Shown: piece by piece, positions 1 through 6,221 of the stretch | How positions within the stretch are numbered: the first letter of the stretch is position 1 | Layout: each line of letters starts with the position of its first letter | Assembly (NCBI GenBank): GCA_964598695.1 | Contig: CAZRDB010000105.1 | Location: forward strand, 1-17,447 | From: CAZRDB01 sp964598695 | GTDB lineage: Bacteria > Armatimonadota > Zipacnadia > UBA1398 | Length of the DNA stretch: 17,447 bases | Reading direction: 5' to 3' | The notes under the pieces: generated by a model | The model's input: the letters and a program-made list of their open reading frames with translations, nothing else | Database searches by the model: none | Told to the model about the DNA's origin: nothing | Translations under genes and position numbers: made by a program

Positions 1-11
1 CGGCGCCGGTA

Positions 12-45
12 GTGACTGGAGTTCAGACGTGTGCTCTTCCGATCT
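12..45 (+). other. Illumina TruSeq read-2 adapter left in the assembly
   Basis: The 34 bases starting GTGACTGGAGTT and ending CTCTTCCGATCT match the standard Illumina TruSeq read-2 adapter, recognised from memory. Bases 1-11 just before it sit where the i7 index and flow-cell sequence would lie. This is not genomic DNA: biological sequence starts at about base 46, and any reading frame running through 1-45 is artificial. The contig should be trimmed here. Confidence 0.97.
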
Positions 46-488
46 GACCCGCCAAGCCCCCGTGGCCCGCCTGGAAATGGGGCTGCCTGATCGCCGCCAT
101 CGTCGGGGTCGTGATGGTCGGCGGCCTCGCTCTCTGTTGCGGCATGCCCGCCTACCAGGTCCAGAAGATGGGCGGCATGGTGGGGGCGATGGGCATCGGC
201 TGGCTGGCCAACGTCGCGCAGGGCAAGCTCGACGACGTCGCTCAGCTCACGGTCGGAGGCCGGCCCGAGGTCGACCGGATGGTGCAGGTCATCCAGAACG
301 AGGTCGGCGACATCTCGCAGTTCCAGCCCGACATGACGGACCTCGAGACCCACGTCGACAAGACCGTCGGCAAGGCCCAGGTGGTGCTGCCGCTGCAGGG
401 CACCAAGGCCACCAAGACCTGCACCGTGCACCTCAAGCAGCACCCGCAGATGATGTGGCAGGTCGAGGACGTCACCTTCGCGCCGTAG
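46..488 (+). CDS. Membrane-anchored protein of unknown function, 5'-truncated
   Basis: The frame is open from the first genomic base (first full codon at 48) to a TAG at 486-488. A start at GTG 111 or ATG 114 would cut the transmembrane helix in half, so the true start lies beyond the contig end. The visible product has a short Pro/Trp-rich cytoplasmic stretch (AKPPWPAWKW), then one hydrophobic segment (GCLIAAIVGVVMVGGLALCC, about codons 12-33), then a ~110-residue soluble domain. That domain contains GGRPEVDRMVQVIQNEVGDI and ends in a beta-rich part (WQVEDVTFAP). It resembles the small one-helix proteins with an NTF2- or Coa1-like outer domain found in planctomycetes, but I do not recognise the family. 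The stop lies 6 nt from the convergent stop of the glycyl radical enzyme gene, leaving no room for a terminator between them. Confidence 0.75.
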
Positions 489-494
489 GGGCGC

Positions 495-2681
495 TCAGAG
501 GCAGTGCGCCGTCCGAGCGATGATCTCGTCCTGGAGGTCGTCCCACAGGGCGATGAACGGGGCGCTGTAGCCGGCGACGCGCACCATCAGGTTGCGGTGG
601 CGCTCGGGGTGGGCCTTCGCGTCGTCGAGCGTGGCGCGATCGACGAACGCGAACTGGAGCTGCTGGCCGCCACTGGCGAAGTGGCTCTCGATCAGCGCGG
701 CGAGGGCCTCGACACCCGCGTCGTCCCGGAGCAGACCGGGGTCGAGCTTGACGTTGAGCGTCGTCGCCGTGGGCAGCAGACGGTGGGGCAGGCTGGCGAC
801 GGAGTTGAGGAGCGCCGTCACCCCGGCGCGATCGCGGCCCTGGGCGGCGCCGATGCTGTCGGCGACGGGCTCGCCGGCGCGCCGACCATCCGGTGTGGCG
901 CCGGTCACGCGGCCGAACTCCACGTGCATGTTCTCGCCGCCCGCCGTCGTCCCGAGGATGTAGACCCCACCCCGGAAGGGCCGGTGGCGCTTGAGCGCGG
1001 CATCGAACGATTCGATCGCGCGCCGCATGAGGGCATCGGCCCCGCGCGCCTGGTTGCCGAAGTGGTCGAAGCCGTGCAGGACCCGCCGGCGGAGCGCCTC
1101 CTCGCCCTCCCAGTCGCGGGCGAGGACGGCCACGAGCCGCGGGAGCGTGAGGGAGCGCTCCTCGAACACCAGGCGCTCGATCGCGACGAGCGAGTCGGCG
1201 AGGTTCGCGGTCCCGATGACGTCCCAGTTGCAGAAGTTGTAGCGTGCCCCGCCCTGCGTGTAGCCCCGAGCACTCTCGATGCAGTCGGCGACCACCAGCG
1301 AGGCCGGGAGGTTGCCGCCGGGCTCGCCGGCCGCGGCCCGGTCCCGACCGACCGAGGACCGGTGCGCCGCCTCTGCCGCACGCGCCATCGAGGCCTCCAG
1401 CCGCAGCCAGAGGTCCTCGAACGTCGCGATCGCGGAGAGGTCGGCAGGGGCCTCCAGCTCGGGCTCGAGCCCGAGCGCCATCCTGAGGATCTTCGGCATG
1501 TTCACGAAGCCCTCGACCGAGCCCATCTGGGCCTTCCCCGTAACGACCACCTCGTGGCAACCGGAGAGAGAGAAGTCGCGGGCGTCCTCGACCGCGACGC
1601 CGATCGCCGCCAGCGCGGGCACGATCTGCGCGTCGCTGCAGAAGTCCGGGCTCCCCGAGCCGCCGCGCAGCGCGCGGACGGCACGCTCGAGCACGGAGCG
1701 CGGCATGCCCGGGTGCCACCGCAACCCCACTTGCGGACGCGGCAGCGCGAGACGCTCCACGACATCGAGGCACAGAAGGGTGACCTCGTTGGCGCCCTCC
1801 GATCCGTCCGGCCGTACGCCGCCCAGCGTGAGGTGGTTGTGGGCGCTGACGCCGCTGGTCGCGCCGACCGACTCGAAGTACTTCACCCACAGGCAGCAGA
1901 GCAGCTCGAACGCGCGCTCCCGGTCGAGCGTGCCCGCCTCGCGCTCCCGGCAGTACGCGGGGTGGAGGTACTGGTCCACCCGTCCGGGCGCGTCGGGGAG
2001 GAAGAAGAACGCGAACCAGACCGTCTGGCACGCCTCCCAGAACGTCTCCGGCGGCCCCTGGAGCGCGTGTCGGCAGTTCCAGGCGATGGTTGTCAGCTCG
2101 GCACGGCGGGCCGCGTCGGGCTCGGCGGCGGCCATCTCGTCGGCCAGAGTCCCGTAGCGAGCCAGGAGGTCGAGGTACCCGACGGCGACGACGCGCAAAG
2201 CGGTGAGGAAGTCCCGCGCCTCGGTGTCGCCCGGCGTCTCGGCGGCCAGGCGCTCGAGCCGCTCGTCGATCCGCTCGACGAGGCCGGCGAAGCCGATCGC
2301 GAAGACGGTCTCGTAGTCGAGGGTCGTGTGGTTGCCGGCGGGGGCGAGGAGACCCTCGCTCCAGGCGCGCCGCGCCTCATCCGGGACGGGCCACCACGAG
2401 GGTGGCCCCCAGTGGACGCGACCGAAGATCGCGGGGGCGATCTCGTCGCCCTCGTCGGTGACCTGACCCGGGCGGGCGCCGACGATCAGCTCGCCCTCGC
2501 GGATCGCGATCTCCTGATGGCGGCAGTAGTGGGCGAACGCGTGGGCGGCGCGAAGGACCTCGGGCTGGCCCTCGGTGAGGGCGCGCGACTCCTGGTGGAG
2601 AGCGTGCGCGGCCGGATCCCCCGTGTGCCGGGTGCGCAGTGCCCGGGCCTTCAGCGCACACACGCGATCGGTCAGCTCCAT
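495..2681 (-). CDS. Glycyl radical enzyme, dehydratase/eliminase type (PFL family)
   Basis: A 728-residue glycyl radical enzyme (GRE), presumably cytoplasmic and oxygen-sensitive. The C-terminal glycyl loop reads RVAGYSAPFIALWDDLQDEI, with the radical Gly at G704. The active-site cysteine motif is SGCHE, with C375 and E377. This Cys-x-Glu pair is typical of GRE dehydratases/lyases (glycerol dehydratase, CutC, HypD) and differs from the Cys-Cys of pyruvate formate-lyase. C375 and G704 are 329 residues apart, close to the spacing I recall for dehydratases. GRFDQY-like GRVDQYLHP and an NFCNWD segment also fit the fold. The protein is shorter than the usual ~780-850, mostly at the N-terminus. The start is set by ATG 2681 with GGAGGAG at 2694-2700; the frame stays open further upstream but overlaps the next gene and is not GRE-like. 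No activating radical-SAM enzyme is in the window. The substrate cannot be read from the sequence. Confidence 0.93.
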   Translation of the reverse strand: MELTDRVCALKARALRTRHTGDPAAHALHQESRALTEGQPEVLRAAHAFAHYCRHQEIAIREGELIVGARPGQVTDEGDEIAPAIFGRVHWGPPSWWPVPDEARRAWSEGLLAPAGNHTTLDYETVFAIGFAGLVERIDERLERLAAETPGDTEARDFLTALRVVAVGYLDLLARYGTLADEMAAAEPDAARRAELTTIAWNCRHALQGPPETFWEACQTVWFAFFFLPDAPGRVDQYLHPAYCREREAGTLDRERAFELLCCLWVKYFESVGATSGVSAHNHLTLGGVRPDGSEGANEVTLLCLDVVERLALPRPQVGLRWHPGMPRSVLERAVRALRGGSGSPDFCSDAQIVPALAAIGVAVEDARDFSLSGCHEVVVTGKAQMGSVEGFVNMPKILRMALGLEPELEAPADLSAIATFEDLWLRLEASMARAAEAAHRSSVGRDRAAAGEPGGNLPASLVVADCIESARGYTQGGARYNFCNWDVIGTANLADSLVAIERLVFEERSLTLPRLVAVLARDWEGEEALRRRVLHGFDHFGNQARGADALMRRAIESFDAALKRHRPFRGGVYILGTTAGGENMHVEFGRVTGATPDGRRAGEPVADSIGAAQGRDRAGVTALLNSVASLPHRLLPTATTLNVKLDPGLLRDDAGVEALAALIESHFASGGQQLQFAFVDRATLDDAKAHPERHRNLMVRVAGYSAPFIALWDDLQDEIIARTAHCL

Positions 2682-2695
2682 GCCCGCGCCCAACT

Positions 2696-2709
2696 CCTCC
2701 CGCGGGAGG
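2696..2709 (-). promoter_or_regulatory. 14-bp perfect palindrome over the GRE ribosome binding site
   Basis: CCTCCCGCGGGAGG is its own reverse complement. It overlaps the Shine-Dalgarno GGAGGAG (2694-2700, minus strand) of the glycyl radical enzyme gene, 15 nt before its ATG. Its first 13 bases recur exactly at 2775-2787. It could be an operator for a dimeric repressor, or an RNA hairpin that hides the ribosome binding site. The symmetry is seen directly; the role is inferred. Confidence 0.5.
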
Positions 2710-2733
2710 CCCCGCCACGGCTCTCGGCGCTCC

Positions 2734-2747
2734 CTCCGTGCTCGGAG
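2734..2747 (-). other. Small hairpin between the two palindromes
   Basis: CTCCG-TGCT-CGGAG is a 5-bp stem with a 4-nt loop, midway between the palindromic repeats ahead of the GRE gene. It may belong to a structured leader, but a stem this short is common by chance in GC-rich DNA. Confidence 0.2.
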
Positions 2748-2774
2748 AGAGGTTGCACGGCCACGGCGGAAGAT

Positions 2775-2787
2775 CCTCCCGCGGGAG
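2775..2787 (-). promoter_or_regulatory. Second copy of the palindromic repeat upstream of the GRE gene
   Basis: CCTCCCGCGGGAG is an exact 13-base copy of 2696-2708, with a 12-bp perfect palindrome at 2776-2787. It is flanked by AGATC (2771-2775) and GATCT (2792-2796), which add an outer inverted repeat. The two copies are 79 bp apart in the 130-bp gap between the WD40/peptidase gene and the GRE gene. They form a candidate operator pair; alternatively this copy is part of a weak terminator after the peptidase gene. Confidence 0.5.
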
Positions 2788-2811
2788 AAGTGATCTTGCG
2801 AGCGGGCACCC

Positions 2812-4383
2812 CTACTCCACCCAGAACACGTCGCAGAACCGGCCCATCGTCTCCTCGTAGCTGATCTCGATGTAGTGGCCGGGGCCGCCCGAGTCGCGGA
2901 TGAGCAGCGCGCCGCCGCCGGGCACTTCGGGGTCGTCGACGTAGCCCACGGCCAGCACGCTGTGGTAGGAGCCGAGGCCCACCGGGTGGCCGCCCTCGAG
3001 CACCGTCCGGATCTGCTCGAAGTGGTCGCGGGTGATCTTGCCGTTCGGCGTCCACGGGTTGATCCAGTGCACGACCAGCCCCACGTCGCGGACCTTGGCC
3101 GCGGAGGCCCGCACTTCCTCGGTCGGCGGGTGCTCCTTGTCGAGCGCGGGCCGGTAGGGCATCTCCGACTCGGCGCACGCGCCGTAGGTCTCCAGCCCCT
3201 CCAGGATCGGGTGGAAGTAGTTGCCGTCGGCATCGGGGTTGTCGGTGACCGCCCCGCCGGCCCAGTTCGCGAACTCCGGGCTGATCGGCACGCCGGCGCC
3301 GCTCCGCGCCGCGAGCGCCCACTCGATCGTCCCCACGGTCGTGAAGACCGAGCAGGTGTTGCGCGCGCCCTGGCCGCGGGGGACCAGGCCCCAGTCGGTC
3401 ATGCGCGGGACCAGATCGACGCAGTGCGCGCGGGCCGCGAGCGCGTGGCGCCAGTCGAGGAAGGTGACCTTCCCGCCCGCCCCCCCCGTGGCCAGCGTCG
3501 AGCCATCGGGCGCGAAGGCCAGCGTGTTGCCGCCGCCTCGCAGGGCGCGGAGGAAGTAGCCGGTCGCGGGGTCCCACAGCCGCACGATGCCGTCGGCGGT
3601 GACGGTCGCGAGGGTCGTGCCGTCGGGCGAGAACGCCAGGGCGTGGACGGTCGCGCTGTGGCCCACGAGCGGACGGACGAGCGCGCCGGTTGCCGGGTTC
3701 CAGAGCCGGACGGTGTTGTCGGTACCGCCGACCGCGAGGAGCTTGCCGTCGGGCGAGAACGCGAGGGCCGTCACCTGGGCCCCGGGCCCCACGAGCACGT
3801 GGCGCGCGTTGCCGCTCCTCGCGTCCCACAGGCGGGCCGTGCCATCGCGGCTCCCGGTCGCGAGGAGGCTGCCGTCGGGGGAGAGGGCCGTGGCCCAGAC
3901 GCGGTCGGCGTGGCCTTCGAGCTTGGTGCGGAGCGTGCCGGCGGCGAGATCCCAGACGCGGGCGGCGTTCTCCTCGCTGCCGCAGTACAGGCTCGCGCCA
4001 TCGGACCCGAAGCAGGGGAAGAAGAGGGGGGCGGAGTCGTCGAGTCGGCCCACGGCATCACCCGTCGCCGGGTCCCAGATCCGCAGGGCATGGTCGAAGC
4101 CCGCGCTTACGAGCCGCGCGCCGTCGGGGGAGAAGGCAACCGAGCGCACAAGGCCGGTGTGGCCCTCGAGCCGGGCCCCAGGGGCGAGCGTCGCGGAGTC
4201 CCAGAGCTGGATGACTCCCTCGGCGCCCGCGGTCGCGAGCGTCGCGCCGTCCGGGGAGTAGGCGACCGACCACAGGTCGCCGCACTCGGTCTCGAGCACG
4301 CGCGGGGCGGCCGAAGCCTCAGCGGCCAGCGCCCCGACCAGCACGATGCCGAGCGATAAGAGAACACCACTCGCCAGATCCAT
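2812..4383 (-). CDS. Secreted WD40 propeller fused to a papain-like (C1) cysteine peptidase domain
   Basis: A 523-residue exported two-domain protein. MDLASGVLLSLGIVLVGALA is a Sec signal peptide. Seven WD40 repeats follow (residues ~30-310), each with an (A/F)SPDG-type turn and an LWD-type end; seven make a closed propeller. Residues ~325-523 look like a C1A peptidase. Q338 (oxyanion hole) and C344 in QGARNTCSVF keep papain's six-residue Gln-Cys spacing, and H474 lies in YHSVLAVGY. The position of the papain Asn (NSWG) is occupied by D497 in IRDSGGPGHY, so activity may be altered or lost. Start ATG 4383 was chosen for its GAGGGAG ribosome site and clean signal peptide; ATG 4425 would add 14 charged residues. 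It lies between the sulfatase and GRE genes on the same strand. The substrate is unknown, and a pure binding role is possible. Confidence 0.88.
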   Translation of the reverse strand: MDLASGVLLSLGIVLVGALAAEASAAPRVLETECGDLWSVAYSPDGATLATAGAEGVIQLWDSATLAPGARLEGHTGLVRSVAFSPDGARLVSAGFDHALRIWDPATGDAVGRLDDSAPLFFPCFGSDGASLYCGSEENAARVWDLAAGTLRTKLEGHADRVWATALSPDGSLLATGSRDGTARLWDARSGNARHVLVGPGAQVTALAFSPDGKLLAVGGTDNTVRLWNPATGALVRPLVGHSATVHALAFSPDGTTLATVTADGIVRLWDPATGYFLRALRGGGNTLAFAPDGSTLATGGAGGKVTFLDWRHALAARAHCVDLVPRMTDWGLVPRGQGARNTCSVFTTVGTIEWALAARSGAGVPISPEFANWAGGAVTDNPDADGNYFHPILEGLETYGACAESEMPYRPALDKEHPPTEEVRASAAKVRDVGLVVHWINPWTPNGKITRDHFEQIRTVLEGGHPVGLGSYHSVLAVGYVDDPEVPGGGALLIRDSGGPGHYIEISYEETMGRFCDVFWVE

Positions 4384-4450
4384 CGAGCACTCCCTCTCTC
4401 GCGCGGTGACAGGCCGCGCTCTCATGCGTCCCCTCCGCCTCCGTAGGACA

Positions 4451-4467
4451 CGCGGCGAGTCGCCGCG
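4451..4467. other. GC-rich inverted repeat between sulfatase and WD40/peptidase genes
   Basis: CGCGGCGA-G-TCGCCGCG is a perfect 8-base inverted repeat around one base, realistically a 6-bp stem with a 5-nt loop. It lies 68 nt upstream of the WD40/peptidase start and 73 nt past the sulfatase stop. It has no T-run on either side. It could be an attenuator, part of a terminator, or an operator. Confidence 0.3.
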
Positions 4468-4518
4468 GTCTCGCCCAGGAATACGACGGTCGCACGGCCG
4501 GAGGCAAGCGCCGGGAAC

Positions 4519-4541
4519 AGCTCGCCGTGAAGGCGGGAGCT
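4519..4541 (-). terminator. Possible weak terminator right after the sulfatase gene
   Basis: On the minus strand AGCTC pairs with GAGCT and GCC with GGC, around a 5-nt loop and with a 2-nt bulge. The hairpin begins within the sulfatase stop codon. There is no clear U-tract, so it may only slow transcription or protect the mRNA end, and read-through to the WD40/peptidase gene is plausible. Confidence 0.3.
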
Positions 4542-6060
4542 ACGCGGGGTAGTGGGGGCCGCGGACCATCGCCTGCGGGCGGCGGCCGAGGTCGCCATCC
4601 ACGACGTACGGCTCACCCCGCTCGGCCAGCTCCTCGATCATCCGTCCGCGCCACTCACGTAGACGCGGGGCGCTCTCGGGGTCGAGGGCCAGGTCGTGCA
4701 GCTCGTGGGGGTCCTCGGTGAGGTCGAAGAGCTGCTGCAGGCCCGTGGGGGCGTAGTAGACGTACTTCGTCCGGCCGTCGGTGAGCCCGGTCCACTGGTT
4801 CTCGGGCCAGTAGCAGGTCGAGTGCTCGAGGTCCAGCGTCTCGCGCCACCGCCGCGCCTCGCCGGCGACCAGCTCGAGCAGGCTGCGGCCGTCGAAGCGG
4901 CTCTCGTCGTAGCCGCCGGCCGCGGCATGGAGGAAGGTCGGGAGCACGTCGCGCAGCTCGACCGGCTGGTGGAAGACGCGGCCGCGCCGGGCCGCGAGCA
5001 GCCACGAGGGCCAGCGGAGCAGCATGGGGATGCGGGCCGACGATTCGTAGGCGAAGGTCTTCCGCCACAGGTGGTGGTCGCCCAGCATGTCGCCGTGGTC
5101 GGCCGTGAAGAGGATCAGCGTGTCGTCCCACCAGCCACGCCGCTCGAGGACCTCGAAGATGCGGCCGATCGTCTCGTCGATGAAGGCCACGTTGCCGTAG
5201 TAGCCCATCCGCGCGAGGCGGGGCGGCTCCGGGCCGAGATCGCCGCGCGCGAGGTCGTCGGGGAACCGCGCGGCGCCGCGCAGCGCGTGGGCCTCGGCCC
5301 AGTCGCCCACGAACCGCTCCGGGATCTCGGCCTCGCGGTACGGCGCGAGGTGGCGCTCGGGCGGGTCGTAGGGGCTGTGTGGCCGCGCGAACGAGACCTT
5401 CAGGAAGAACGGCTCAGCGCGCTCGTAGCTCTCGAGATACTCGACGGCCCGGTCGCCCGTCCACCGCGTGGGGTGGAGCCGCTCGGGCAGAGCGTAGGGC
5501 GCCATCCGGTGGTCGTTCCAGCCGATCCCGGTCGCGTCGGGATCGAGCCCCGGCGCCTCGCGCGCGAACCACTGCCGGTAGTCGCTCACGAAGCCCGCCG
5601 ACTCGACCCGGCCGGACTCGTCGAGCAGGGTCCTGCGGAAGCCATGCCGGTTGCGTTGGGAGTGGTAGTGCATCTTGCCGATGCCGACCGCGTCGTAGCC
5701 CTGCTCACGGATCATGCGCGGAAGCTCGTTGTCGTAGCGCCCGGCGACCTCGTTGTAGCCGAGCATCCCGTGGTTCCAGGGCTTGAGGCCGGTAAGGAGC
5801 CCTGCCCGCGCCGGCGTACACGACGGTGTCGAGGAGTAGGCGCGGTCGAACCGGGCGCCCTCGCGCGCAAGCCGGTCGAGGTGCGGCGTCCGCAGGCAGG
5901 GGTGTCCCGCGGAACCGAGGCAGTCGCCCCGCATCTGGTCGGCCATCAGGAGCAGCACGTTGGGCCGTCGCCTGGGGAGAGCCGTCGCCTCGCCCGCGGC
6001 GCCGAGGACGGCGGCGCCGACGGCGGCCGCGTCCCGCAGCACCTCGCGTCGCGTTGGCAT
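4540..6060 (-). CDS. Tat-exported Cys-type (S1 family) sulfatase
   Basis: A 506-residue sulfatase of the alkaline phosphatase superfamily that hydrolyses sulfate esters outside the cytoplasm. The signature is SCTPARAG, a Cys-x-Pro-x-Arg motif whose C81 would be oxidised to formylglycine. Metal and active-site motifs are LLMADQMRGD (D41, Q42), GIGKMHYH, the histidine in FARPHSPYDPP, and TADHGDMLGDHH. The C-terminal TDGRTKYVYY and LFDLTEDPHELHDLA are typical of the family. The N-terminus, TRREVLRD then Ala-rich, is a twin-arginine signal, suggesting cofactor insertion before export. Start ATG 6060 is preceded by GAGGAGGAAG; the frame continues upstream without support. The gene is divergent from the GH127 operon and is probably induced with it. 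The natural sulfated substrate is unknown. No formylglycine-generating enzyme or anSME is in the window. Confidence 0.95.
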   Translation of the reverse strand: MPTRREVLRDAAAVGAAVLGAAGEATALPRRRPNVLLLMADQMRGDCLGSAGHPCLRTPHLDRLAREGARFDRAYSSTPSCTPARAGLLTGLKPWNHGMLGYNEVAGRYDNELPRMIREQGYDAVGIGKMHYHSQRNRHGFRRTLLDESGRVESAGFVSDYRQWFAREAPGLDPDATGIGWNDHRMAPYALPERLHPTRWTGDRAVEYLESYERAEPFFLKVSFARPHSPYDPPERHLAPYREAEIPERFVGDWAEAHALRGAARFPDDLARGDLGPEPPRLARMGYYGNVAFIDETIGRIFEVLERRGWWDDTLILFTADHGDMLGDHHLWRKTFAYESSARIPMLLRWPSWLLAARRGRVFHQPVELRDVLPTFLHAAAGGYDESRFDGRSLLELVAGEARRWRETLDLEHSTCYWPENQWTGLTDGRTKYVYYAPTGLQQLFDLTEDPHELHDLALDPESAPRLREWRGRMIEELAERGEPYVVDGDLGRRPQAMVRGPHYPA

Positions 6061-6221
6061 GCGCTTCCTCCTCGCGGCCGAGCCCGGGCCACGGTGACTG
6101 GTTCGCGCGCGCCGGTCCCGGCCCCTCCGCGGTAGGTCTCGGCGCGCACGACGCGGAAGCCATCTCCCCGGCCGGACGCAGCGTGCCGGCCGATCCATCG
6201 ATGTGAGGAGCCTGCCGAACC
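6061..6221. promoter_or_regulatory. Divergent intergenic region for the sulfatase and GH127 operons
   Basis: The 161 bp between the divergent starts must hold promoters for both the minus-strand block and the plus-strand operon. Two ribosome sites are clear: GAGGAGGAAG just before the sulfatase ATG (minus strand) and GAGGAG at 6205-6210 before the GH127 ATG. I see no convincing -35/-10 pair. An ATCGAT palindrome at 6197-6202 is too short to interpret. Confidence 0.55.

Noticed and set aside
504..2864. A 786-codon plus-strand frame antisense to the GRE gene.
   Set aside because: No family features; the GRE on the opposite strand has all catalytic motifs.
2682..3233. N-terminal extension of the GRE frame into the WD40/peptidase gene.
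   Set aside because: The extension translates to Arg/Thr/Ser-rich sequence out of frame with the peptidase. The ribosome site and GRE similarity begin at ATG 2681.
4422..4616. Short minus-strand frame across the gap after the sulfatase stop.
   Set aside because: It overlaps the sulfatase C-terminus in another frame and shows no family features or ribosome site.
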